Source: Bacteroidota bacterium
GTDB taxonomy: Bacteria; Bacteroidota; Ignavibacteria; Ignavibacteriales; Ignavibacteriaceae
Direction of reading: 5' to 3'
Length of the DNA stretch: 64,000 bases
Assembly: GCA_021824145.1 (NCBI GenBank)
Contig: JAKALM010000008.1
Span: forward strand, 107,420-171,419
Part shown: in pieces, positions 28,694 to 37,958 of the stretch
How the letters are laid out: each line of letters opens with the position of its first letter
Numbering within the stretch: position 1 is the first letter of the stretch
Translations under genes and position numbers: made by a program
Notes under the pieces: generated by a model
The model's input: only the letters and a program-made list of their open reading frames with translations
Told to the model about the DNA's origin: nothing
The model's database searches: none

Positions 28694-31462
28694 TTATTGG
28701 TTGAAATAAAAAGTAGTTCCAAATTCAATTCTTCTTGGTTCAGAATAAAATGATGGATTATTATAGTAGTCCTGAACTGAATTTACTAAATGTGTAGGAT
28801 TACCATTTGTCAAAGCCAAATATTCTGCAATTGTATAATTGGCAACACCGCTATCGTTATAAACATTAAGTTGATTCTTGGTATCGAGTAAATTGAATAC
28901 TCTTAAGAAGAAGCTAAGTTTATTCTTTCCAAAAGTAAAATCTTTATATGCTCTTAAATCTATATTAAAAGTTGAAGGTTTTAACCCAGCATTAGTTAAG
29001 ATTTGAGATAGATCTAAAGATTCACTTGGTGTATAAGGAAATCCGCTTCCATATTGCCCAATCAAACTAAATCCCCAATCTTGATCGCCAGAATATGTAA
29101 ATGTTGCATTTAGCGTGTGTGTTTGATCCCAGTTCAAACTTGTCATTTGCTGTTCTGGTCTTTGCCCGCTAGTGTAAAGATTGATAGTTGCGTTAGGATC
29201 CGACGCATTACCTTTTGCAGATTGCAAAGTATAATCGAGTGTTGCGGACCAATGGTTTGTCAATCTTTTTGTTACCGATAAAACAATTCCTTTAACAAAT
29301 CCAAAATCACTATTTACAAATTGGACATAAGTAGCGGCACCGCCATAAATGGGGATTAAGTTAGTTGCAGTACCAGCTAAGTTTCTTATATCTCTAAAAT
29401 ATCCTGTCAAATCAAACGTTATATCATCAGATAAAGCTTGTTGAATACCAACTTCGCCACTTATTGTTTGTTCTGCTTTCAAATCAGGATTGCCAGCAAC
29501 GCCTAAATTTCCGGTTCCTTGTCCAAATTTATAATCTGGATTTGCGTACAATAAATTAAAATTAGGAATCTGGAAAAAGTGTCCGTAAGAAAAATGAATT
29601 ACACCGCGAGCAGTAATCGGGAAAGCAACACCAAGCCTTGGGCTAATTTGAAATTTCGGAGTTGCTTTTTTATACCATATTGCTTCACGTTGTGCAAGCG
29701 TCATTCCGATATGAGCTGGATCGACAGGGTTATAAATATTTGGATCTGCAGGATCATTTAACACGTGACCATCAGGATAAAAATAATCTCCTCTAACACC
29801 AATATTTACAATTAAAGATTTTAATTCAATTTTATCTTGGATGTAGGCAGATGCTTCAAGCGGTTTTTCTGTATAAAGATCGATATTTAAATTTTGACTT
29901 GGATCGTTTGGATTTGGAACATACATATGTGCAAATGGATTTAATGTTACCTGAGGATCCTGAAGTGAATCGGCTTGGAACAAGGTTGTATTTGCGTATG
30001 TTAAATTATGTTTATTTACTTCAAATCCTAATTTAACTTGATGAATCGGAGTTACCTGTGAAGTCAAATCAAACTTAATTCCATAAGTACCGGTAGCTCT
30101 TCTAAACATTGTATGCTGTGTTCCTCCGGTAAGAAAAGAAGGGACTTCCTGCGGAGCTTCAGAAAGTAAAAGAATATTTGTATATCTTGAATCGTTCGGA
30201 TCAGCATAAACATATGTTTGATACTGGTTGAAGAAATATGAAAAATCTAATTTATAAAATGTTTCTGCACTCAAAGTATGCGTAATAGCTAAAATATTTG
30301 TGTTAGCTCTTTTAAAATTATGATAATTTCCATCGGGATTATATGTGAATGCTTGATCATAATTTTGATAATTCATGTTGTCGATAATATAATTATAGTC
30401 AACTTTCAAATCTGGGATTGGTTTCCATGTAAGCTTACCTTGTCCGTAAATTTTTTCGTTCCAGTTCATTGAAACCCAAGAACTATCACCAACACCGCTT
30501 GGTAAAGCATTTATTATATATCTCGAAGCTACCGGAAAAGTAGGTCCTTGATTGATTGTGATATTCCAAGGATTAAATATTTTTTGACCATATAACCATC
30601 CACCAAAATAAATGTAACGGGCATATGTATAAAAAGTAAGTTTGTCTGGAATAATTGGGCCACTTAATCCGCCTTCTATATCCCTAATATTCCCCGGGTT
30701 AAATTTATTATCGTGCTTAAAAATATCAGTATTGGTAGTGTAATGGCTTCCCCAATAAGTAGTAATATTGCCTTTTATCTTATCGCCGCCATCTTTTGTT
30801 GCAATATTAACATAGCCAGATAATGCTTTTCCATATTCTGCATTAAAAGCACCACTTACAAATTGTAATTCTTGAATTGAATTAACATTTACATCTACAA
30901 CAGTTGAACCATCATAAACATCAGTTACCGGAACACCATCTATTGCATAAACTACCTCACCAGTTCTTCCTCCTCTAACACTGCCACCAACAATTCCGGC
31001 CTGAAGATTCAGAACTTCGTTAAACTCAGAGACAGGCAATGCCGAAATTTGATTAGCATCTATAATGGCAGTGGAAGCAGTTAAATCTTTTTGAACCAGC
31101 GGTCTTTTTGCGGTAACAACAACAGCTTGAACTTCGACAGCAGTTTCTTTTAATGAAAAATCTTCTCTTGTAGTTAAATCAATTGAAACACGAACACCCT
31201 GAAGTTCTTCAGTTTGATATCCAATTGCAGAAACTTTTATGTTATAAACTCCGGGTGAAATTCCTAGTATCGAATAATTTCCATCCAAATCTGTTGCAGC
31301 GCCTAATGAAGTTCCCATAACAATAATATTTGCACCAATAATCGGTTGCTTGTTTCCAGCATCAAGCACCTGACCTGCAATTTTTCCCGTTTGGCAAAAG
31401 ATTTCAGTTGATAAAAAAATGGAAAGAATAAGAATGGAAAAAAATTGTAGCCAAAATCTCAT
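28694..31462 (-). CDS. TonB-dependent outer-membrane receptor with carboxypeptidase-regulatory-like domain
   Basis: This 922-residue protein has a signal peptide (ILILSIFLSTEIFCQ). A CarboxypepD_reg-like domain (about 25-110; GQVLDAGNKQPIIGANIIVM, LDGNYSILGISPGVYNIKV), a plug (about 120-235; VYAIDGVPVTDVYDGSTV) and a long TonB barrel ending FGTTFYFNQ follow. It resembles SusC in layout and would import an oligosaccharide or another large nutrient, energised by TonB. GGAGG six bases before the ATG supports the start. It heads a four-gene operon. The paired operators at 31708-31806 and the sensor and regulators upstream suggest regulated glycan uptake. Confidence 0.9.
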   Translation of the reverse strand: MRFWLQFFSILILSIFLSTEIFCQTGKIAGQVLDAGNKQPIIGANIIVMGTSLGAATDLDGNYSILGISPGVYNIKVSAIGYQTEELQGVRVSIDLTTREDFSLKETAVEVQAVVVTAKRPLVQKDLTASTAIIDANQISALPVSEFNEVLNLQAGIVGGSVRGGRTGEVVYAIDGVPVTDVYDGSTVVDVNVNSIQELQFVSGAFNAEYGKALSGYVNIATKDGGDKIKGNITTYWGSHYTTNTDIFKHDNKFNPGNIRDIEGGLSGPIIPDKLTFYTYARYIYFGGWLYGQKIFNPWNITINQGPTFPVASRYIINALPSGVGDSSWVSMNWNEKIYGQGKLTWKPIPDLKVDYNYIIDNMNYQNYDQAFTYNPDGNYHNFKRANTNILAITHTLSAETFYKLDFSYFFNQYQTYVYADPNDSRYTNILLLSEAPQEVPSFLTGGTQHTMFRRATGTYGIKFDLTSQVTPIHQVKLGFEVNKHNLTYANTTLFQADSLQDPQVTLNPFAHMYVPNPNDPSQNLNIDLYTEKPLEASAYIQDKIELKSLIVNIGVRGDYFYPDGHVLNDPADPNIYNPVDPAHIGMTLAQREAIWYKKATPKFQISPRLGVAFPITARGVIHFSYGHFFQIPNFNLLYANPDYKFGQGTGNLGVAGNPDLKAEQTISGEVGIQQALSDDITFDLTGYFRDIRNLAGTATNLIPIYGGAATYVQFVNSDFGFVKGIVLSVTKRLTNHWSATLDYTLQSAKGNASDPNATINLYTSGQRPEQQMTSLNWDQTHTLNATFTYSGDQDWGFSLIGQYGSGFPYTPSESLDLSQILTNAGLKPSTFNIDLRAYKDFTFGKNKLSFFLRVFNLLDTKNQLNVYNDSGVANYTIAEYLALTNGNPTHLVNSVQDYYNNPSFYSEPRRIEFGTTFYFNQ

Positions 31463-31707
31463 TTATCCCTCCGGAACAAAATTATTTTGATCATAAGATG
31501 GTATCCTTAGAAAAGAGTATACGTTTATCTATTTATTACCTAGTATTTAATATTATAAATCATTTTTTCACTTATAGAAGCAATACAATAACTACCTTAG
31601 ATAATACTTCAAAATGAAAATTTTTACTTTAACATTTCTCAATTATAATTTCAATTAAAAAAAATTACTAAACTTCTAATTTAAAATTGAGGATTAAATC
31701 ATCTATC
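31463..31707 (-). other. Long AT-rich leader of the TonB-receptor operon
   Basis: No gene is seen. If transcription starts next to the -7-like element at 31708-31715, the leader is about 240 bases long. A second TAnnTTTG-like element (TAATTTTG on the minus strand, 31484-31477) lies close to the ribosome site GGAGG but lacks a -33 partner. A lone half-operator CTACC occurs near 31592. No strong hairpin was recognised. Confidence 0.4.
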
Positions 31708-31806
31708 TTAAACTATATATTTGCCGTTCCCTATACCACTACCTAAACGTGGGTATTTTGAACGTATAATTCAACATTTTTAATTTTACCCTACCTAAAT
31801 GGATAG
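31708..31806 (-). promoter_or_regulatory. TonB-operon promoter with paired CTACC/GGTAG operators
   Basis: TTAAACTA at 31708-31715 reads TAGTTTAA on the minus strand. The palindrome CTACC-TAAACGTG-GGTA at 31739-31755 begins 24 bases beyond the end of that element. CTACC-TAAATG-GATAG at 31791-31806 starts 52 bases after the first palindrome. Spacing to the -7-like element is identical to the amylase and response-regulator promoters. Confidence 0.7.
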
Positions 31807-31852
31807 GAAAATTTTTTTTGCTTTTTTAGATTAATAATCAAATAATTTTTAC

Positions 31853-32491
31853 TCAGATTAATCCTTCCTTAATTGCCTTTGCTACTGCTTCAGACTGCGA
31901 ATGAACGTGAAGCTTTTTATAAATATTTCTGAAATGAAATCTAACAGTTTCAATACTTATGAAAAGCGAATCAGCAATAGTTTTAAAGCTATTTCCTTCT
32001 ACCAAGCCGCTCAAAATTTCTTTTTCCCGCGGTGTTAAAATATTTTGCTGATTAGTCGGGGAAGATTGTTTTTTATTCTGAAAAAAGTCAATCACTTTTC
32101 TTGCAATATGAGAACTCATTGGCGCGCCGCCTTGATATGCTTCTTGAATTGCTTCCAATAATTTTGAAGGCGGAGTTTTCTTTACTAGATAACCGCAAGC
32201 GCCGGCACATAGTGCATCAAATATTAAATCATTTTCTTCATAAACAGTAAGAACTAAAATTGTAATTTCCGGCATAATTGATTTTGCTTGTTTTATGCCT
32301 TCAATTCCATTCATTCCGGGCAAACCAATATCCATCAATAATACATCAGGATTTTGTTTCTCCAGATTCTTAAGCATGGTTTCACATTTTGGATAAGAAG
32401 CAATGCAGCTATAACCAGGTGTTCCGTCAATTAAGATTTTTAATCCTTCGCGAATCGTATCATTATCTTCAACTACGATTACTTTAATCAT
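31853..32491 (-). CDS. NarL/FixJ-type response regulator, copy 1
   Basis: This 212-residue regulator has a receiver domain (1-120) with the phospho-acceptor Asp54 in LLMDIGLPGMNG, the switch Thr in VLTVYEE and Lys in LVKKTPP. Its C-terminal LuxR-type HTH (about 148-212) contains ILTPREKEIL and SIETVRFHFRNIYKKLHVHS. It is about 85% identical to the next gene by hand alignment (31 differences), and the recognition region is identical. GGAG seven bases before the ATG supports the start. Its own promoter has the paired operators, so it is probably autoregulated or controlled by copy 2. Confidence 0.92.
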   Translation of the reverse strand: MIKVIVVEDNDTIREGLKILIDGTPGYSCIASYPKCETMLKNLEKQNPDVLLMDIGLPGMNGIEGIKQAKSIMPEITILVLTVYEENDLIFDALCAGACGYLVKKTPPSKLLEAIQEAYQGGAPMSSHIARKVIDFFQNKKQSSPTNQQNILTPREKEILSGLVEGNSFKTIADSLFISIETVRFHFRNIYKKLHVHSQSEAVAKAIKEGLI

Positions 32492-32577
32492 TGCTTATCT
32501 CCGAACACTTTCAAGAATAAAACTCACTACCATTTCAACAGAATTAATTTTAATTATGATTTTTTACAAAAGCGTAT

Positions 32578-32676
32578 TAAAACTATAATTTATCAAATAA
32601 TCATACTACTACATAATCATAGGTATTTTAAAGTTTACTAGTATATTTTTCGATTTAAAACTACCCAAATAGGTAG
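32578..32676 (-). promoter_or_regulatory. Promoter of response regulator copy 1 with paired operators
   Basis: TAAAACTA at 32578-32585 reads TAGTTTTA on the minus strand. The palindrome CTACA-TAATCATA-GGTA at 32609-32625 begins 24 bases beyond the end of that element. The perfect-arm palindrome CTACC-CAAATA-GGTAG at 32661-32676 starts 52 bases later. Transcription would start near 32573, about 80 bases before the ATG at 32491. Confidence 0.7.
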
Positions 32677-32771
32677 AAAAACAAGTTGAATAAATTAGTA
32701 ACAAATTATTTTCAACCAGACAAAAATCAATTAGAAAGAAATGAAAAAATTATTTTTTTGTTGAAATTAGA

Positions 32772-33410
32772 TTAAATGATTCCCTCTTTTATTGCTTTTG
32801 CAACAGCCTCTGACTGTGAATGAACGTGGAGTTTTTTATAAATATTTCTGAAATGAAAACGGACAGTTTCTATGCTGATAAAAAGCGAATCAGCAATTGC
32901 CTTAAAACTATTTCCTTCAACCAATCCGGTTAATATTTCTTTTTCTCTAGGGGTTAGAATATTTTGAGATTTTTGCGGCGATAGCTGCTTTTTCTGCTGA
33001 AAAAAATCTATCACTTTTCTTGCTATGTTAGAACTCATGGGAGCTCCGCCATGAAAAGCATCTTGTATTGCATCAAGAAGCTTTGAAGGTGGAGTTTTTT
33101 TTACGAGATAACCACATGCGCCAGCGCAAAGTGCATCAAATACTAATTCATTTTCTTCATAAACCGTAAGAACCAATATTGTGAGATCAGGAAGTATTGC
33201 TTTTGCTTTTTTAATTCCTTCAATTCCATTCATTCCCGGCAAACCTATGTCCATTAAAATAACATCAGGTTTTAATTTTTCTAAATTTTTCAGCATAACT
33301 TCGCACTGAGGGAAAGCACCTATGCAGGAATAACCTTCTGTTCCATCAATCAGAATTTTTAAGCCATCTCGAATCGCATCATTATCTTCAACTACAATTA
33401 CTTTAATCAT
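32772..33410 (-). CDS. NarL/FixJ-type response regulator, copy 2
   Basis: This 212-residue paralogue of the preceding regulator has the same layout: receiver with Asp54 (ILMDIGLPGMNG), switch residues in VLTVYEE and LVKKTPP, and a LuxR-type HTH whose recognition helix (SIETVRFHFRNIYKKLHVHS) is identical. Differences cluster in the receiver and the linker (residues about 135-150). It follows the sensor kinase by 90 bases without an operator pair of its own. It is probably co-transcribed with that kinase and is its direct partner. Confidence 0.92.
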   Translation of the reverse strand: MIKVIVVEDNDAIRDGLKILIDGTEGYSCIGAFPQCEVMLKNLEKLKPDVILMDIGLPGMNGIEGIKKAKAILPDLTILVLTVYEENELVFDALCAGACGYLVKKTPPSKLLDAIQDAFHGGAPMSSNIARKVIDFFQQKKQLSPQKSQNILTPREKEILTGLVEGNSFKAIADSLFISIETVRFHFRNIYKKLHVHSQSEAVAKAIKEGII

Positions 33411-33500
33411 TTATTGTCCAATCAGATTGTTTAAATATACAACTTATCGATGAATATTTCCTCAATACAAAAGTTAACAAAAGTAAAACTGGACAATATT

Positions 33501-36500
33501 TTACAAAATATTTCCTACAAATTGAAGAGTTGTCCCTTCGCCCTCTTTTGATTTGATATTAATTATTCCCCCAATTGCCTTCGCTCTTTGCTGCATGTTA
33601 AACAAGCCGTTTCCGTTAGAAATTTGTTCAACATTAAAACCTTTCCCATTATCTTTTAAAACCATTTCCAGATTTTTACCTCGAATAAATGCGTCAAGAG
33701 AAATTTCTGTACAGTTGCTGTGGGTAATACAATTGTTAATTCCCTCTTTGAAAATCAAATATAAATGCTGACGGTGTTCCATCGATAAAGAAATTTTTTC
33801 TAACGATTTCAGATTTTCTGATCTAAATGAAATACTAGCGTAAGAAGATAATTCAGTATAAGTATCTCTTAATCGAAGTATTAAATCATAAAGAGAGTCT
33901 CTTTTAGGATTTACCAACCAAACTATATCGCTCATACTATCTATAAGATTTCTTGAATTATCGCTAATCATCTTTAAGCTTTTTTTAACATCTTCATTAA
34001 GAGAATCAATTTTAGTAGAAATAACTTCGCTTAATATAGAGATTTCAGTTAAGCTAGAACCAATATTATCATGTAAATCGGCAGCAAGCTTCGTACGAAA
34101 TCTTTCAATTCCCAATAAATATCTAACACGATAGACAATTACAAAAGTTATGAATCCGCCAATAACCAGAAAAGCAATTATAATAAACCACCAAGTTTTC
34201 CAGAAAGGAGGTAAAATAATTATTTTTATTGATGCACCTTTTTCATTCCAAATTCCATCATTGTTCGATCCTTTTACTTTAAAAACATATTCGCCAGGGT
34301 CCAAATTTGTATAGGTAACATATCTTCTGCTGCCAGATTTAACCCAATCTTTGTCAAATCCTTCCATCATATAAGCATATTGATTTTTGCTTGGGACAGT
34401 ATAATCAAGAGCGGCAAATTCAAAAGAAAAAACATTTTTGCTGTACGGTAAAGTAATTTCTTTTGTTACAGTTATTGATTGCTTCAAAGGTGAATCATCT
34501 TTGCCAATTTCCACAGGTTTGTTAAAAATTTGAAAATCTGTTATAACAATTGGCGGCACATGTTTATTATCTTTTAAAGTTGAAGGGAAGAAAGCATCAA
34601 CACCGTTTGTTCCACCAAAAAATAGTTCGCCATTTATTCCTTTAAAACTAGCACCCCAAAAAAATTGATTTCCCTGAAGTCCATCACTTTGATAATAATT
34701 TCTGAAGGTTTTTGTTTGGGGATTAAATCTTGATAAACCATTATCAGTGCTTAACCATAAATTATTTTCATCATCTTCTAATATTCCGTAAATAATATTG
34801 CTTGCCAATCCATCTTTCATTTCATAATGAATGAATTTTGCATTGTTCGTTTCTACTATTTTTTGTTGATCTACTGGAAGTTCATTTAAGCCGCCGCCAT
34901 AAGTTCCAAACCAAAGATTACCAGAATTATCCTGAAGAACTGAAATAACACGATTATCACTTAAACTGTTTGGATCATCTGCAATGTGATTATAATGTAC
35001 AAACTTAAGATTATTGTAAGGAGGTGTAATTGATACATTAGATAAATTAAGTTTATTCAATCCGTTCCATGTTCCCACCCACAAGTTTCCATTATTATCT
35101 TCAGTAATACAAGATTGAATTTGATTTTCACTTATGCTGAAAGGGTCTTGAGAATTATTAATAAAGCTATAAAATTTTCCCGATCTTCTATCAAAGATAT
35201 CGAGCCCAATTCCAGTTCCTATCCAAAGCCTGCCTTTAGTATCTTCATAAATTGATTGAATAATATTATTACTAATGCTAAATCTATCTTCTTGGTTATG
35301 TTCAAAATGTAAAAATTTTAATGTTCCATTTAATTTATTACCAACAGCTTTATTTAAACCGCCTCCCCAAGTACCAACCCAAAGTGTACCTTGTTTATCT
35401 CTAAAAATTGAAGTGACAGAATTATTACTTAAACTTAAAACGTCATTCGATTTGTGAATATAATGTTTGTAAATACTTTTATTTCTGTCTAACCGATTTA
35501 AGCCGCCACCTAATGTACCAATCCAAACTATTCCAGATTTATCTTGATAAATTGATCTTACAGTATTATAACTTAAGCTGTTTGGATTCGTTGGATCATA
35601 ATGATAGTGTTTAAATTTTATTCTTTCTCTGTCAAATTTGAAAATTCCACCTTCACCTGTACCTATCCAAATTATATTCGAATAATCTTGATAAATGGAT
35701 AGAATATTATTATTACTTAAACTTGTTGAATGAGTCTCTGTTTCTTTGAGACTTACAAATTTTTTTGTTTTTTTATTGAATTGATATAAACCACCACCAG
35801 TAGCTACCCACAAAGTTCCGCTTTTATCTTCAAGTATAGAATTTATGCTGTTATTATCTAAGTTACTTAGAATATCTGCATTACTGAAAAATCGCTTAGA
35901 CGTTCCTATTTTTCTATCAAATAAATTAAATCCATTTGAAGTTCCAATCCAAAAATTATTTTCATGATCTTCATAAATTGAAAAAACAACATTACTGCTT
36001 AAACTCTGATAGTCATTTGGCTTGTATTGATAATTTTTAAATTTTTTATTTTTTCTGTCAAATTTATTTATTCCGCCATCACCGCCAATCCATAACGTAC
36101 CATCTGAATCTTCAAAAATTGAAAGTACAACATTATTACTTAAACTATTTGGATTGTTAGGAATATGTTTGAAATGTATGAATTTTCCTTTTGTCTCATC
36201 AAATTCATTTAAACCGCCGCCTTCTGTTCCAATCCATAATTTCCCATAACTGTCTTCATAAATAGCTCTTACATTGTTATTGCTTAAACTATTAGGATTA
36301 TTTTTATCATGTTTATATCTTGTAAATTCTTCTGTATTTCGGTTGAATTTGCACAAACCGCCGCTGTTTGTACCCACCCAAATTGTTCCAGATTTATCTT
36401 CGTAAATAGTCCAGATAAAATTATCTGAAATAGAATTTTTATCAATAGGATTATTTTTATAGATAGTAAAATTATAACCGTCATATTTATCAAGGCCATC

Positions 36501-36707
36501 TTCGGTAGCAAACCACATAAAACCTTTGCTATCTTGAATTATGCAATGAATTGTATTTTGAGATAAACCTTTATCACTTAAAATATGGTCAAAATTTACA
36601 TCAGTTAATTGTGCGTAAGTAGATGAAAATAAAAGAAGTGAAAGTAAAAACAGAAATAAATATTGTGTTTTAATGAATTTATTTAATTTGTTTTGATCAG
36701 AATTCAT
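33501..36707 (-). CDS. Double beta-propeller sensor histidine kinase (HisKA_3 type)
   Basis: This 1068-residue membrane sensor has a signal/anchor (FLFLLSLLLFSSTYAQ) and then 14 Reg_prop repeats by eye (IYEDKSGTIWVGTNSGGL type). These would form two seven-bladed propellers in the periplasm (about 40-740), as in Bacteroides hybrid two-component sensors. A Y_Y_Y domain (about 745-825), one transmembrane helix (WWFIIIAFLVIGGFITFVIV) and a NarX-like HisKA_3 domain with His879 (AADLHDNIGSSLTE) follow. The HATPase has DNGKGF and GNGLFNM. It lacks the receiver and AraC parts of hybrid sensors. The partner is the separate NarL-type regulator downstream. The ligand is probably a glycan. Confidence 0.92.
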   Translation of the reverse strand: MNSDQNKLNKFIKTQYLFLFLLSLLLFSSTYAQLTDVNFDHILSDKGLSQNTIHCIIQDSKGFMWFATEDGLDKYDGYNFTIYKNNPIDKNSISDNFIWTIYEDKSGTIWVGTNSGGLCKFNRNTEEFTRYKHDKNNPNSLSNNNVRAIYEDSYGKLWIGTEGGGLNEFDETKGKFIHFKHIPNNPNSLSNNVVLSIFEDSDGTLWIGGDGGINKFDRKNKKFKNYQYKPNDYQSLSSNVVFSIYEDHENNFWIGTSNGFNLFDRKIGTSKRFFSNADILSNLDNNSINSILEDKSGTLWVATGGGLYQFNKKTKKFVSLKETETHSTSLSNNNILSIYQDYSNIIWIGTGEGGIFKFDRERIKFKHYHYDPTNPNSLSYNTVRSIYQDKSGIVWIGTLGGGLNRLDRNKSIYKHYIHKSNDVLSLSNNSVTSIFRDKQGTLWVGTWGGGLNKAVGNKLNGTLKFLHFEHNQEDRFSISNNIIQSIYEDTKGRLWIGTGIGLDIFDRRSGKFYSFINNSQDPFSISENQIQSCITEDNNGNLWVGTWNGLNKLNLSNVSITPPYNNLKFVHYNHIADDPNSLSDNRVISVLQDNSGNLWFGTYGGGLNELPVDQQKIVETNNAKFIHYEMKDGLASNIIYGILEDDENNLWLSTDNGLSRFNPQTKTFRNYYQSDGLQGNQFFWGASFKGINGELFFGGTNGVDAFFPSTLKDNKHVPPIVITDFQIFNKPVEIGKDDSPLKQSITVTKEITLPYSKNVFSFEFAALDYTVPSKNQYAYMMEGFDKDWVKSGSRRYVTYTNLDPGEYVFKVKGSNNDGIWNEKGASIKIIILPPFWKTWWFIIIAFLVIGGFITFVIVYRVRYLLGIERFRTKLAADLHDNIGSSLTEISILSEVISTKIDSLNEDVKKSLKMISDNSRNLIDSMSDIVWLVNPKRDSLYDLILRLRDTYTELSSYASISFRSENLKSLEKISLSMEHRQHLYLIFKEGINNCITHSNCTEISLDAFIRGKNLEMVLKDNGKGFNVEQISNGNGLFNMQQRAKAIGGIINIKSKEGEGTTLQFVGNIL

Positions 36708-36860
36708 TAATTTGTTTTGTGATGTCTTTTTAATCTTTTTTTGAAGTTAACATAAGTAATAATAACAATTATTTTACTATTTCTGAAGAGAAAAAAATAG
36801 GAATGCTTTAAAATTTTAATGAATATAGATCAATTTATCTAGCGGTTAATAATTTTAGAA

Positions 36861-37742
36861 TTAGCTTTTCTTTTCTTTGATTTCTTTAACTTTTTTAATA
36901 AGAAAATTGAAAGATTCTTTTTCCTCAAAAGACAACTCTGGATTAGCAACGTCAAATGCAATTAAAAGCCATTTAATATTTAAATATCTAACCAAATATT
37001 CAATATTTGCTTCCTGATCCTCCGAGCCATCTTTAATAAATTCCGAAAGTTTTATTGCTGCTTTAATATTTACCAAATTAGGAATTGAATTATTATTACA
37101 AATTTGTACTAATAAATTTATATATTCTTTATAAGCTGAACATAATTCAACAAGCAAAAGCCCGGCTTCTTTTAAAAGTTCATTTTTATGAAGCAATTTA
37201 AGTTTATTGTCAGAGGCAATTTTAATTAATTTTGCAAAGCTGTCATTTATTTCAAATTTATTATTAATAGCTTTCCTATAAGCATTATCTATAGCATATC
37301 CGATTGTTTTATCAATATTCTCCTTCGCTTTATGAATAATGTCAATCCCATGCCTGAAATCTTTAGACATTTGAATAACTGCTTCATAATCTCCGTTTTG
37401 AATTGACCTATCTAATGATGAGGAAGGGTTATCATTCTTAAGATTTTTTGTTGTACTTTCTTTAGTAGGTTTAAGTTCAATCTTACTTTTTAACTTGGAA
37501 ATAGTTTTACTAATTTTTTCTTCTGGCAATAATAATTTTACTCCAAGCTGAGCAATTTTTTCTATTAAAAATTCATAATGCGCCTTATCAACGTTAAAGC
37601 TTAATAATGATTCATCACCAAGGCTGCCAAATCTTAAAGATCCTATTGATAAAGAATTATCAGTTTCTTTTAATGTCCGAAGAAGCATTTTTACATTATT
37701 TAATTCCGATTCAGATCCTTTTATTACAATTTTGTCAATCAC
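36861..37742 (-). CDS. Hypothetical cytoplasmic protein (293 aa)
   Basis: Not recognised. The N-terminal part (about 1-95) looks like a small alpha/beta domain (IDKIVIKGSESELNNVKMLL). A Lys/Ser-rich linker at about 85-115 leads into an all-helical C-terminal half (about 115-290). There is no signal peptide, membrane helix or metal motif. It lies 153 bases upstream of the sensor-kinase gene on the same strand, with no reason to assign it to that system. It is divergent from the NRDE gene, with a 216-base AT-rich spacer in between where no clear promoter boxes were found. Confidence 0.6.
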   Translation of the reverse strand: MIDKIVIKGSESELNNVKMLLRTLKETDNSLSIGSLRFGSLGDESLLSFNVDKAHYEFLIEKIAQLGVKLLLPEEKISKTISKLKSKIELKPTKESTTKNLKNDNPSSSLDRSIQNGDYEAVIQMSKDFRHGIDIIHKAKENIDKTIGYAIDNAYRKAINNKFEINDSFAKLIKIASDNKLKLLHKNELLKEAGLLLVELCSAYKEYINLLVQICNNNSIPNLVNIKAAIKLSEFIKDGSEDQEANIEYLVRYLNIKWLLIAFDVANPELSFEEKESFNFLIKKVKEIKEKKS

Positions 37743-37958
37743 AAAACACCTAACGAATTTAGAAAAATTAATATGATATTTTTAGATATATTTATCCCGT
37801 TAAAATTATGAAAATAAATACTTCAGCATAGAAAATAGAATAAAAAAAGAGAACTTTATTTGATATTCGAATATTTTAAATAAATTTTTTAATTGAAATG
37901 ACAAAAACAACAGAATTTTAATAAAATTTATAAATTAAATTAGCAACTATTAAAATTT

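Noticed and set aside
31592..31600. A further CTACC half-site in the leader of the TonB operon.
   Set aside because: It has no GGTA arm at either spacing and no -7-like element at the expected distance, so chance is more likely.
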